Shown here one piece after another: positions 1-12,097 of a DNA stretch of 64,000 bases. The position numbers and the translations under genes were made by a program. Source of the DNA: Gnetum montanum (Eukaryota; Streptophyta; Gnetopsida; Gnetales; Gnetaceae); contig MNCI01005348.1 of assembly GCA_015680685.1 (NCBI GenBank), positions 264,745 to 328,744 on the forward strand, read 5' to 3'. The notes under the pieces are model-generated. The model saw only the letters and a program-made list of their open reading frames with translations. It was not told the DNA's origin and made no database searches. The first letter of the stretch is position 1; every line of letters begins with the position of its first letter.

Positions 1-163
1 AAAGCTATTGGAAATCTTCATATCTATTGAGGTTTAGGTTAAGAATGATATGGTTACAAAGATGGGCCTACAACTTTGCAACTTTGGTAGTGAATTGTTA
101 ATTCTTGTTAGTGGTTGCCTACACCTAGGCATTGGCAATTATTAATTTACCCTTTATCTCTAG
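1..163. other. left flank of element E1
   Basis: This is the pre-insertion sequence into which E1 jumped. It ends in TCTAG at 159-163, the left copy of the target-site duplication; the right copy is at 19757-19761. I recognise no gene in it. When joined to the sequence after 19761 it should be one continuous older sequence. Confidence 0.6.
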
Positions 164-1945
164 TGAAACACCACTAATTTCAGCCTAGCACTTTGAAAAA
201 AACTCAAGCCCTTTCGAGCATCTGGGAGGCAAAATTTGACTAAGGCATGCAACTCACGCTTGCTTGCCTTGGTCACTCACACTGGCTTTCTTGACAATTT
301 ATGCTGGAAATTGCAAATTTTCACACTCATGCTGTAGGTCACATTGTGGTCACGTTGCAGTGTGAGTCCAGCATGACCAACCCTTGAAGCCTCCAAATTA
401 AGTAAAAAATGGTCAAATTATGAGAGTGCAAGCCATCCCCAAAGGCCATTGATATCCATTCCAAGTTTTAGAATTCAGAAATTCAAATTTGGAGATAGAC
501 TATTAACACTTCCACACACATGCTGCAGGTCGCACTGTAGGGCACGCTGTGGTCATGTTGCAGCATGAGTCTAGCATGAACAACTTTGGAAACCTCAAAA
601 CCAACTCAGAATTACCAAATTATCAAGGTGCAACTCATACTTATTGTTGACAACTTCAGATTTCAGCCTCAGAATTCCAGATTTCAGCTCAAAATTGTAA
701 GTTGTTGGGGTCATGTTGTGGTCACGCTGCAGCATGAGTCTAGCATGACCTATCATAAATAGCTCGAAACTAGTCATTTTCAACTTTAGATTCTGACTCT
801 CAACATCAACCACAGATAGACATTTGACGCACTCAGGAATCAGGCTTCAAAATTCAAAATTTAGTGGAAAATTGCAAGTCTTTGCTCACTCATGCTGAGG
901 TCACACTGAAGTCACACTGCAGCATGAGTGCAGCATACACATGCTGAAGACATGCTAATATAGGCTGCGAAAAAATCAACTCATGCTAGAGGTCTTGCAT
1001 AGGCAGAGACACCTCAAATAGCCACGGAACCATTCAAATCGACACCTTGTAGCAGTCAATTTAAAGATCCAAAAGTTTTAAGCGAGCCAGAGTCGATTTC
1101 TCTTGTTGTACATTGTCATTCCATTGTAAATTTTCACTTGTGGGGCTTGTCAGGCCCTCATGGTCCAAATTGTATGTGCATTCATGGGATTGAGTAAGCC
1201 ACAAGTTGTAAGATACGATGAACTTGGTCAGGAACATAGCTTGCCCATGCAAGTCCAACTCACACACAGCTGTCCATTGGACACATGTCACTTGATCCGC
1301 TTTCCTCTCATCTCCTAGCCATTGATTCCATTCATAAATTTCATGCCCAAGCCCAGCCCAACCCTATAAATACCCTATCAATTTACATAAATGTGGTTGG
1401 AAATTTTGGACATTGGCAATTCTAAGAACATATAGCTTAGGAAACTCTAACCAGCAATCATTGGGCACTTGGCACACTTGACACCTAGCATCCAAGCACT
1501 TCTAAAACTCATCACATCACATCACCCTAGGGCTTGGCATTTGACTTGCCATCCACACGTGTAGCTACACTTTAACCAGTGCACATCTTCTTAAGCAATA
1601 CAATACAGTTCATTTCTACCAGCCATTATATTGTTTACTATGTTTTACATTTAGCTTACATTCTGTTTATGTTCTGTTTGCAATAATAGTTTTGCATACG
1701 TTTCTGTTTACATTTCATGTGCACTATTTACGTTTCAACATTAGTTATGATAACCCCAGCGTAGGCCATAGTTTACGCTCAGGGAAGTCCTTAGTTGATT
1801 TGCATGCAGACTATCCAAGGCACTCTACCTTCGTTTTCTTTTCTAGCTTACCCTCAGGCGAAGGCAGGGTCAGTTGTGTTTGCCCAACAATTATTTGGTG
1901 TTTTTTTTCCCTTCCAGCCTTACACCAACGATTTAGGCCAGTATA
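164..1945 (+). repeat. E1 5' LTR
   Basis: It starts TGAAACACC and ends about 1945, where the expected CA has become TA. It matches 17974-19756 along its whole length. In the first ~145 bases I count about 14 mismatches, many of them CG to TG or CA changes, so the insertion is old. It is dense in CACGCT/CATGCT words. I recognise no tRNA primer-binding site immediately after it. Confidence 0.9.
1365..1372 (+). promoter_or_regulatory. TATA box of E1 5' LTR
   Basis: TATAAATA is preceded by a CCCAACCC context and is conserved at the matching place in the 3' LTR (19186-19193). In an LTR this sets the start of the R region roughly 30 bases downstream. The assignment is inferred from motif and position. 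Confidence 0.65.
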
Positions 1946-2417
1946 GTAAATTGATGCTAGAAGGAGGGATGACTTGTTGGTTGTCTGTTAAAACGTCAAT
2001 CATGCTACTTGTCCAAACATGGCATAGACAAAATGCTAAAACTAAAGCCTAGATTGTCCAATTAGGTTACAAATGCCAGATTGACTTACCCATCCTGCCT
2101 CTATTAGTTTCCTTATCAATCATGTCATTGCAGTTGCTCATGCTGCAGTTGTTTACTATATTGCACATGCTATAGCTTTTGTTTGTCAGTCATGCTGTGG
2201 GTGCTGATGCTATTGGTCACGTTGTGGATGCTGACACTGTTGGTCACATTGTAGTTGGTCATGCTATGGGTGCTGACATTGTTGGTCATGCTACGGTTCG
2301 TCATGCTATGGGTACTAACGCTATTGTTCACGCTGTGGATGCTGACGCTCAATTTACATTCAAATTGCTCACGTTTCTCATGTTCAAATTGTCTAGCTTA
2401 GTTTAATCACATTCATT
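1946..2417 (+). other. E1 leader with 27/15-base coding-compatible repeat
   Basis: This is the untranslated leader between the 5' LTR and the first gag ATG. From about 2187 to 2350 it holds tandem units built on GTCAYGCT...GTGCTGAC, 27 and 15 bases long. All units are multiples of three, so both strands stay open and give a 9-residue pattern on the plus strand. No normal tRNA-complementary primer site is recognisable. Nothing else is seen. Confidence 0.55.
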
Positions 2418-4600
2418 ATGGAATCCTCCCAAATTAGCCCAGTAACGATGCTGATCTCAGAAGTTGGGGCTGAAACCTCAAACCCTGTGACTACTATGGA
2501 ATCCATAACTGTTATTGAATAGATAAATCCCCAAGGCCCTACATGCTAGTCACTCAGGCTATAGGGCAAAGGTCCTACTTATGTGACTCTTACACCCATA
2601 TACTATAACTTCATCTGTGTCAAGATTCAAGCCAACCTACTTATCAACTGTATAGAGAGGAAAGAAAAGAGAGAATATGAGTTTATGCACAAAGGAGGAT
2701 GTGAGTTCATCCCTTCAGCATTTGACATAATCATGCTATTTGAAAACCATCATAAACTCATATCCCAGCTTCTTATGGCAAGAAGTCAAGCCTTACAACT
2801 ACCTCCAATAGAGCCTCAGGATGAGGAAGATGACTTTGCAACCTAGTCTAAACATGGAGATTTGTACCACATTGTCAGTCCCCATGCTTATACAAACCCA
2901 TTATTCCACCATTTTCTGGAAGAAATTGTGCTTCCTCCTTCATCCGCAAATACTCAAGCACCAGTTTCCCAACAAGAGGTACCTACTTCCATTCCCATCT
3001 TCTCCATGCTCAATATTCACTCTGATGCATTCACTTCCATCATATCCCTACAAGTATAGTCCCAACAACTCCCTCCCCAAACTAACGTAGGATCAATCTT
3101 TCGACCTCAAGTAATTGGGATGCCATCGATCATACCAGCTTTCACATCCACCCATTACATACCTCAAGTATAGATCCACGAAGCATAATTGATTACTTCA
3201 ACCCAACACGTTCAGGGTGTCACTTCACAACCTGTAGCTGGGCAATGGGTTCCACCAGCTATAATCTTAGTCCCAAATACTATCCCACCATAACAAACAT
3301 CAGCCCAACAACCTCTCTTTCCACAAACGATGCAGCAATCGAATCATTATTAACCACGATCCACTCCACCCGATGGTCTACCTATCACCCAAGAATGGGC
3401 AGAAACAATGAAAATGATGCACTCATTAGTAGAAGAATTAAAACATCTCGAAAATGTAACCACCGAGGAAGTCAAGATACTAGATTTCTATCAAGATGAT
3501 CCAATCAACCCCTCAGTTCCACCGTTAGCCTTGCCAAAGGGAGTCTCATTACCAAAGCTAGCCAAGTACAATGGAGAGGGAGACCCAAACACCCACCTAG
3601 TAACATTTTGAATAGAATGTCTTTTGCTTTAGGCATGGCCTCATGTAATTCTGCATGTGTTCATTATGTCCTTAACCAAAAAATCCTTAGACTGCTACTG
3701 AGCTCTACCTCGTAGCTCCATATTTCTCTAGAGGACTTGTTGCACCAATTTGTCACCTGTTTCAAATACAATCTAAAGCCTAAAGCCATCTTAGATAGCT
3801 TAATCCAAATTAAATAAGCACTGCTAGAGCCAGCATAGAAATTTATCCAAAGATGGAGTGTAGCCTTGAATGAACTTCATGAACCCATCCCTGAAACATA
3901 TCTACTTACCATCCTTAAGGTAGTTGTGAATGACTTTATTAAGTCAAAGATTTACTATCTGAGAGCCTGCACATTGAGCCAAGCATTCATGCAAATCAAA
4001 TATATAGAAGAGGCAGCACAAATAAGTAATGACCCAACCTACTCAACCTTTAGGAGCCAACATACGAGAAAAGATAAATCCAAAACAGTAGTAGCAACAG
4101 TGGCTGAAATAGGCCAACCTAGTCATCCAAGACAAAAAGGAAAATAACCTGTTGTCCCAAATAGCTATGAAAGAACCACATCCACTCCTACACCTAAAAA
4201 TTCCTCAAATAGAAATAACAACACAGGTCATGCCCATACATTCGAAAGAAAAGACCCCACTCAATACACACCCTTGCCCATGAAGCCTTCACAATTTCTT
4301 GATCAACTTCTAAAGGCCAGGCTAATTCAACACAAACAAATGTCTCCTATGGCCTCTCAAAAGACATGATCGATTTTGTGAGTTAGTCAAAAATCTAGCT
4401 CTAGCAACAGCTAATGAGCCATCCATTTCAAAGGACTTTAGGTTGGATAGGTTTTGTGAATATCACCAATGGTGTAATCATGGGACTGATTATTGCTTTA
4501 TGTTGAAATAGGATATACAACGCATGATTGATAGGGGTGAAGTAGTATTCGACGAGGCTAACCCAGTAAGACCCCAAAACCAATCCATGGACAAGGATCC
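2418..4600 (+). pseudogene. gag: E1 gag (degenerate)
   Basis: This is the capsid/nucleocapsid polyprotein of a Ty3/gypsy Tat-type element. I start it at the ATG at 2418 because several open pieces (2583, 2862 and 3408 onward) share that frame. A proline/glutamine-rich N-terminal part is followed by a gag core containing LPKLAKYNGEGDPNTHLVTF near 3550-3608. A frameshift between 3611 and 3866 moves the reading to the frame starting MNELHEPIP. A zinc-knuckle-like stretch (FCEYHQWCNHGTDYC) lies at about 4450-4500, followed by the usual basic tail ending in MIDRGEVVF. At least six in-frame stops are present, several looking like CAG/CAA to TAG/TAA. A second frame change occurs near 4700. It is non-functional. 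Confidence 0.8.
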
Positions 4601-4741
4601 TCTCAATACCAATGATGCACAATATGTGATTAATACTATCCATGTGGAAGATAGACAAGATGTCCCGCGAAAACCTTTTGTGATTCATAGATCTTCAAAA
4701 AACACACCTACCCCAACATATCCTAAAACCCCATTCATCAT

Positions 4742-6010
4742 ATGCACATCCCCTACACCACCAAACCATTTGTCATCCGTGTACCTCCTTCTGTTGCAGC
4801 GACAACCACACCATCTGAAAACCAACCCATTCCCTTTGTGATTTGGATGCCAAAACACCCTGATACACAACCCACCTCCATTCGCCCACAACCTATACGA
4901 GAACATCTTGTCAATAGACTAACAAGAGAATGCTTGGAAAGAGAAAACCATCAATACAAATTGGGACCACCAAAGCCAACACTGCTAAACATTTTTCCCA
5001 TGGGTCTGCCCATTGATGAGCCTAGTACGAGTCATCAAAATGAGGATAATGTCATGAGCCATGTCTCAAACCCAGCATCCTCAACTACTAATGTAAAAAT
5101 CCCTCAAAGAGAAATACAAATGTTGGGTCAAATGGACCAAATCTCCACAGACAAGGGTGGCCTAAATGGTAAAGACCTAGTAAGTGCGTTCACCCAGGTC
5201 ACACAATCTTTGAAACAAAAGAATAATTCTTTAGGCCTGTATGATCTAGTAATGACTTCATCAGTACATCGAGAAGATCTTGTGCGTATGTTGACTTTGG
5301 TCCTTATTAGTGAGGACCTTCCTATAGATGAACCATCCATTCATGTGGTATTGTTCGTGCAACCTCAGGAATCAAAGACCACATCCCTAGAGTTTCGTGC
5401 TAAGGACATTAAGCTAGATGAGAAAATAGGAGAAGTTACTACAACCCCTATGTTAATAATGATATAGGTTAATCAGTTCAAGATACATAGGGTGCATGTC
5501 GATGATGGTGTGGTGACCAATGTAATACCTTTTACCGTCATCGAAAAACTAGGACTTACTGAACAAATACAGCCCACAACTACTTCTTTTCCAAAATCCT
5601 TCAGTGGTTTCCATGTTGGGGTGAAAGGTATGGTTACCTTGGATTTCATAGCTAGGGACCAATTCCCCACATTAGTTGAATTAATATTGGTTGATGAAAT
5701 GCCAGGTTTTAATCTGATCCTAAGACATCCCTGGCTAGCTCAACTTAAAGTTGTATCCTCACCAATCCATCAGGATATCCAGCTACCTTACGAGGGTGGT
5801 GAGATCATCGTATATGGGGATACAATAGTACCACCTACTTCCTCGCACCCTAGAGTAGATCAAGAGTCAGAAATTGAGTTCATTGAGCCTAAGCAAGGAG
5901 CCACAGGTATACTTCAAAACATAAACCCAATGTTAACTCCCAATCCTACTGAAACTGAGGAAATACTAGACAACACAAACATAGGCACCATTCCTACTAA
6001 TGTCTCTTGA
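4742..6010 (+). pseudogene. E1 gag-protease linker and retropepsin-like protease
   Basis: The frame open from 4742 to 5467 is a proline/serine-rich linker typical between nucleocapsid and protease in Tat elements. After one stop the same frame continues as an aspartic-protease domain. The expected catalytic D-S/T-G reads as VDDGVVTNVIP near 5498-5530, so the middle residue is Asp rather than Ser or Thr. The flap and the C-terminal signature follow, including FNLILRHPWL near 5710-5740, matching the family pattern of Leu-Gly-Arg-Pro-Trp with Gly changed. The open frame ends at 6010. It would have cut the gag-pol polyprotein and is probably inactive. Confidence 0.75.
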
Positions 6011-6135
6011 TCGGAATTACCCTTTTATATCACCGATCAAGGGGAAGGTGAGTATAAGATCTTACCCACATGCCCAACCCCACATGTTAAACTACAAAGG
6101 ATCAAGAAGCAACTCAACAAATAGAACTAACTACC

Positions 6136-6296
6136 AAATGTCTAAAATGACGTTAAACTACCAAATTTCTAAAATGACGTTAAACTACCAAATGTCCGAA
6201 ATGACATTAAACTACCAAATGTCCGAAATGATGTTAAACTACCAAATGTCTAAAATGACATTAAACTACAAATGTATGAAATGATGTTAAACTACC
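6136..6296 (+). repeat. 27-base minisatellite, six copies, in E1
   Basis: Six head-to-tail copies begin at 6136, 6163, 6190, 6217, 6244 (26 bases) and 6270. The core is AAATGTCTAAAATGACGTTA then AACTACC. Decayed copies run on to about 6360 and again near 6470-6520. The same core (ATGAC followed by TTAAACT or CTAAACT) recurs in the E1 3' UTR near 16395-16775. Confidence 0.9.
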
Positions 6297-6904
6297 AGTC
6301 ATCTGGTATGACGTTAAACCACCAACAAATGTCTGCAATGAAATTAAACTAGCTACAGTCAGAAATGGATGGTTCCTTTTAAAACTTTCTGAAACCGTTA
6401 CTACTTTTGGCCCACTATGGCATAAAACTGGTAATCCTTCTTTCTTTAACAACAGATGTAACAGTCCATCATGACTTTAAACTGATGTACCCAACCTAAA
6501 ATGGCTTTAAACTAGAGTCAATAAGTTACAAATTCACGAACTCCCGTCATTTTACATTGAACTTTCATTTACAAGTTACAAGTTACAATTTAGATTTGTG
6601 CATGGTCGTTTCCTCCTTTTTCAAATAATTACCTTGTGTTTTGCTTTACATTTTAGAAATTTATGTTACATTTAGCTACACACATGTGTTCACAATATAC
6701 TTGAGAAAATAAGAAAAACAATGAAAAACATGAAAAATAACAATATATGTATATATTTATATATATATATACATGGAACATCAAAGTAACTAAACCATTT
6801 TATACCACAATTAAATTCAGGTCATTACACCAGTATTTATACATTTCATCAAACATCCAAAAATCTAAAAATAGTTAATGGCTTATGTCTTATTAACGCA
6901 AAGC
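6297..6904 (+). other. E1 spacer after the minisatellite
   Basis: AT-rich sequence with scattered minisatellite remnants to about 6520 and a TA-rich run (tatatata) near 6740-6775. On the minus strand it would be the 3' UTR of the antisense gene whose stop is at 6905-6907. I see no protein-coding signal of its own and no certain polyadenylation signal. Confidence 0.5.
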
Positions 6905-8841
6905 TCATGGATGGGGCTGATCCCCAAGATCCTCTTCATCATCCACTTTTGCTCCACTAGGGCCAGCTCCATCATTAACATGTCTCTACAAATAGAAAAT
7001 AGAAAACAAAACAAAACAGGTAAGTGTAGTAAAGCAAATCATAAACACAGAAATTAAAAAAAAAAACTGTACCACTAACAATGAAAATAATAAAACCATA
7101 GAAAAAAATAAATGCCACAAAAACACTCACAAGTGAGGAAGGCCCCAAATTAGTCTCCAAATTCCATAGAATCTCCTTCTCGGGCACATTTTCCCAATCC
7201 TCCTCCAAGCCAAGATCAATGCCAGTAAGTGTTTTTTCCTTGTCCACCAGGGTCCAAGTAGGATGCTTAAGAGAGAACATGCTAGTTGCAGCCTCCCAAG
7301 AGGCAATGGTAATTGTTCTCTTAGGAGATCCCTCGACCTTGGTGCACTCGGCAAACCTATCATAAGCAAAACACAAACATAACCCATCAATGAACATCTC
7401 CATTTGGTGATGTTCAATTGACTCCTCCTTCAACCATTTCTTGTATCGATGCTTGTGGTCCTTTTGGTCTTGGCCCCACTTCTGTACTTTGGTAGCAAAG
7501 GATTTCCAATCCTGAAATTTCCTATTCAACAAATCTATCTGTGTTCTTTGTTTTGCTAAGTCCCATGTAGCCTGCACTTTACTATTCAAAACCGTCCAAT
7601 AACGTGCGTAGGTGATTTTGAATGAGCACCATGTGCTATCACCAGAAAACCTAGCAGCAAAAAAGTCATAACGGGATTGGAGATCCCTTTTCTCCTCTCT
7701 CTCTTTTGCTAGTGTCTCATTCAGTATATGAACCTCATCCCATAGATACTCAGTCGAACGCCTTAAAGTTCAAACTGTCTTGGCATTCTGTATGATGCAA
7801 CCAAAAACCACATCATAAATCTTTCTTGGGACTTTCTCAATATCCCCTAGCAATTTAGCAAGAGCATCAATATGGGTAGCTTTAGAAGGATCCCACTAGA
7901 GTTTGGCACCTGTAGGTGCATACATAAATTAGTCATGATCAAAAATGAACACAAAGAAACACAATAAAACTAGACACTTAGCATGACATTTAATGTACAC
8001 ACACCTAGTTCTGGATGAGCTTGTTGTAAGTAAGTAACCACATCATTAACAATGCCCATAACAATATCCATTTATCTAAGCATCTCAAGCCATGGCCTTA
8101 ATGGGTTAGTTGATGTGGGACAAGTAGGGGAGGTTTCTTCAATTGGAACCTACGATCCTAATTCCTCTTCCCAAGATATAGGTGCCTCAGGAATTTTAGT
8201 ATCTACCCCAAAATAGTCAAAATAATCAAGAAAAACACATAAAAATCAAAAGATGTAGAATATATATTGAGCTAAAAGGAACATACCAAAAAGACCTTCG
8301 CTGTTTAGCCTAGGTAGATCACCAAGCTACAAAGATCCATCAAGGAAACCATCGAGGACATCCCTTTCATCACTTGAATGCCTAAGTGCATCCAAGGCCT
8401 CCGAAAAATTCGTCCCCATGTTACTTGTCACATCCTCCTCTTGTGGGGCAAGAATTTCTCCTTCCTCGATTACTTCTTTCTTTTCTTTTCCTTCCTCCTT
8501 AGGTATCAGAGCCATGACCTCTCTCTCCTTCTCTGGACATTTCTCTGAAATAACACTAGAGCCTTAAAAGTTAGTATGATATAGCACATAGGTACACCTA
8601 ATAGCATATAAACCAAAAAACCAAATATATAACAATGAAACAAACCACTTACCCTCCACTAGCAGTATAAAATGAATCTTCTTTACCCTTGGGGGTATCA
8701 CATCTAGAGCAGACTCCCTAGGGCATTCTTTCCTCTTCACCTTTGCCTTGGACTTTCCAATAGTCTCACCAATCAAGCATTCATCCCTCTTAATAGATGT
8801 GAACATCTTAGGTGGTTCCAATCCCAAGCTATCATGGGAAT

Positions 8842-9747
8842 GATGAGAACTGCTGGCCACACCTCCACTAGTAACTAATACTGACTCCTCAATGTCTTCC
8901 GGTGGGTCCTGGAATCTAGTGGTGCTATATAAGTGGTGAATCCAAGGGTGGGATAGTTGTGAACGGTCTCTCAAAATGTAGTGATTATCCTCATGAACTA
9001 CTAGGAATTCAGCGAACCTACGCAGNTCTCACCCAGGCTGGTTTGATGGACCTGTTTACAGCCTTGACTCTTAGCGTTCTGACTACTAAGATGGTTACCA
9101 NTCCATGAAGGCCAAATCCTAGAAATTGTGCCCAATTGTATTGCATGCCTGTCTCCAAATTTGCATGTATCACATGTGCAGAATCAATCCCAAGGCTTCT
9201 TCCTTGAGAAAGAGATTTGAGAAACACCCGTGCCTGAAAGAGAAGATACNGGTCATAAGGGAGCTTGAGCAGTGGTTAGGTGTGTCAAAGGGCCCTAAGC
9301 GATTTGCTATGCGAGAGGATACCTGATCAATGGAAGTGAACTTCCTATATCTTCTCTTTCAGGCACGGGTGTTTCTCAAATCTCTTTCTCAAGGAAGAAG
9401 CCTTGGGATTGATTCTGCACATGTGATACATGCAAATTTGGAGACAGGCATGCAATACAATTGGGCACAATTTCTAGGATTTGGCCTTCATGGAGAGATC
9501 ATCAAGTTATGTTCAAGCATCCATGCAAAATCCCACTTCACCTTTGCCTTCTTTGCTGGGTACCTGCGTAGGTTCGCTGAATTCCTAGTAGTTCATGAGG
9601 ATAATCACTACATTTTGAGAGACCGTTCACAACTATCCCACCCTTGGATTCACCACTTATATAGCACCACTAGATTCCAGGACCCACCGGAAGACATTGA
9701 GGAGTCAGTATTAGTTACTAGTGGAGGTGTGGCCAGCAGTTCTCATC
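8842..9747. repeat. inverted duplication bounded by single Ns (likely assembly artefact)
   Basis: 8842-9025 is the exact-length reverse complement of 9564-9747 (184 bases). 9102-9249 is the reverse complement of 9347-9494 (148 bases, one visible mismatch at the edge). Single Ns sit at 9026, 9101, 9250 and 9748, exactly at the arm borders. The plus-oriented copy contains a 3' splice-like CTTCTCTTTCAG and the open stretch beginning ARVFLKSLSQGRSLG, which belongs to the minus-strand gene. I infer that contig pieces were joined in the wrong orientation. Confidence 0.8.
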
Positions 9748-9990
9748 NGTGCTTATGATAGTCCACAATAGCCACTTTTATCTGGTTTAGTACCACGACA
9801 CGAAGAATGGGGCTGGCCATGAATGTCTTTAACATTGTATGTGCTAAAGCAAGTCCACCATCATCATCACGCATCCCATTCTCATAAAAATGGGGCTTGC
9901 ATAGAAAAAAAACATTTACATTCAAGTGATGACATAAAATTCAAAAAAGAAAATCAAAAACATAAAGTAAGACTTAAGAAAGCATACCTA

Positions 9991-10430
9991 TTCACTTTCT
10001 ATACTATCCCGGGTGGGTTCTGAAATAAAGTATGCACAAGGAGGGATAACAAAAGTGTGTTTTTGCTATTGTAATGACTACAGGTAGGTAACTCCCACAC
10101 ACGAGTCAAGGGATGAGTAGATCTAGATCCCTCAGTAGGGCCTCCCTCAACTCTAAAAATTCCCTCATTGATATCAGTGATAAAGGCAAGCATGTCTTGT
10201 ATAAACCCAGGTAACATGGTCTCAATAATATCACGAGCCATCTGTTCCCTCAGATGAGACCATATAACAACACTAAAATTTTGTAGTATAAATGACAAGA
10301 AAGAACTGGCATCGGGATGGAGCCATATCACATGGGGCTCGATTTGCATGTCATAGGGAGGTGTGTCTGGCCCAAAGGGGCCAAACCAAGCAAGTACACC
10401 AACAAGCTCAATGATGAGGAGAGAATATTT
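9991..10430 (-). pseudogene. FCP1/NIF-like HAD phosphatase domain (antisense in E1)
   Basis: On the minus strand the order of signatures follows the FCP1 homology region. First comes a hydrophobic strand LIIELVGVLA where the family has its Asp-x-Asp/Asn-Gly nucleophile motif. Then comes WLHPDASSFLSFILQNFSVV followed by IWS (family: RP, FL, FEVVIWSS). Later come LTRVWELP and NTLLLSLLVHTLFQNPPG (family: KDL-RVW, NTLLIDDSP, NPPG). The nucleophile Asp is Glu here and the two Asp of the last motif are missing, so it is very unlikely to be catalytic. The following exon (9908-9749) has a further match to the region after NPPG (PHFYENGMRDDDGGLAL). In plants this family dephosphorylates RNA polymerase II C-terminal domains or related targets; what this copy did is unknown. 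Confidence 0.65.
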
Positions 10431-10559
10431 AGGTCCCCTTCATACAACCGAAACAATGGGTAAGTAAAAAATTCAAGTACTAATGATAGGTCAACATCAC
10501 ATAAAACCAAAGATCACATAAACAAATACTCCACCCCATGAGACAAGAACACCAATATC

Positions 10560-12097
10560 TATTTAGTGTATCTGATGCTACTGGGGTACATTAAAATCCA
10601 CTTCACAATAAATTCACAGAACATAAACATTTACTCAAGCAAGGTTTACATCATCAGTCTTAGGAAAAATAATAAATAGTATAAATAATATAAATATAGA
10701 ACTCAGTAAACAACGAACATCCTAGCAAATTACTTTTACATTTTCAAGCAAAGAAAACTTGACACTCACACCACAACACTCAAGGGAAACTCACACTAGA
10801 GGTTTTTCCAGCAAAGTCACGTAGTCCTCCCTCAACACTCATGTTAGGTGTTTACAATCTAGCTCACGCTATTAACCTATAACTTGTCCTAGAACCCTTG
10901 CCCTGTGTTTACGCTACCCAGAACCTGGCAGTCATGTAGCTGCCAATGGAGAAATAGAAAAGAGAATAGGTCTTCTCCAAACAAGTCACACTGGGCTCCC
11001 CAATCAAGTCATCCTGGGCCCTTCCAAGAATCAAAATTTGGCAGTCACGCTATCCTCCAAACAAAAACTAAAAATTTGTAGCTCACACTGTCAAGGAGGG
11101 CAAGACACTCACACCCCAACAAATCAAAAATTTGAAAAATACTCATGCCCCAACAAATAAAAAATTTGCAAAACACTCATGTTGCAAAAAATTAAAAATT
11201 TGCAAAATACTCACGCTCCAACAAATTGAAAATTTGAAGGAAACTCACACTACCAAGGAAGGCTAAAAATCAGGACTGAACTTTCCCCTAGAACGCTGGC
11301 CATTCTTGACTTAAAATCAAAGTTTTCCTACACAAAAATCCAAAGTAATTTCATGGCTCACGCTGTCCATCGTAAAAAAAGAAAATTTGTTGGTCAGGCT
11401 ACCAACTAGTACAGGACAATCATGCTAACAACAAAGGTAGGATGATCATGCTACTAACAAAGGAAGGATAGGCACACTACCAACAAAGGTAGGATGGTCA
11501 CGCTGCCAACAAAGGTAGGATGGTCACATTTCCAAGAAAGGCTAAAAACCTTATGGCCCAAGGGCTAAAAACAAAAAATTCACAACTCACATTACCCTGC
11601 CATGAGGCCAAAAATTCGCAACCCACGATGCCCTACCATCCAAAATTTCAAAATTTTGCAGTAATGCTGCCCCTTCACAACTGAAAAATTTTGCAGTCCA
11701 CGCTACCAGGAAGGTAGAACCAATAAACCCCGAGCTCACGTTGGCCTTCTCGGTAGTCATGCTGAGAAAGCTCAAAACCCTGCAATCCGGATGCCAAGAA
11801 AACTAGAAACCCTATGGCCCAGGACACCATAAAAATCCAAAAAATCCATAGCTCACGCTACTCTTTCCTTGAGCCCAAAAAGTTAAAACCCCAAAAATCT
11901 GAGAAAACCCCAAAACGCATGACACAAGAAGCCCTAAAAAGCTCATGTTGGGCTACATATCCTAGCACTCATGCCCCAAATTTACATTCACACCACTCAC
12001 ATTGACACCATGAGTCTAGAAATCCCCAAAAATCATAGCCACAGATTCTTACCCTAGGTAATGATGCTGGAGGAAAACATGAGAGAAACAAACTCAC
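10560..12097. other. intron/spacer of the antisense gene, rich in CACGCT words
   Basis: No exon is recognisable between the first-exon donor and the FCP1-like exon. From about 10770 to 12010 the sequence is full of CTCACGCT, CTCATGCT, CACACT and AAAATTTG words like those of the E1 LTRs. It includes a clear 26-base tandem repeat at 11433-11536. It is probably an intron or regulatory region made of repeat-derived sequence. Confidence 0.45.
11433..11536 (+). repeat. 26-base tandem repeat, four copies
   Basis: Copies start at 11433, 11459, 11485 and 11511, with core AAAGGTAGGATGGTCACGCT then GCCAAC. The unit contains the CACGCT word that is frequent in the E1 LTRs. Confidence 0.9.

Noticed and set aside
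6136-6296. CRISPR-like array
   Set aside because: The units are directly contiguous without unique spacers, and the context is a plant retrotransposon; it is a minisatellite.
9018-9326. Separate small genes around 9018-9326
   Set aside because: They fall in the inverted-duplication/N region and repeat parts of 9330-9747; they are probably an assembly artefact.
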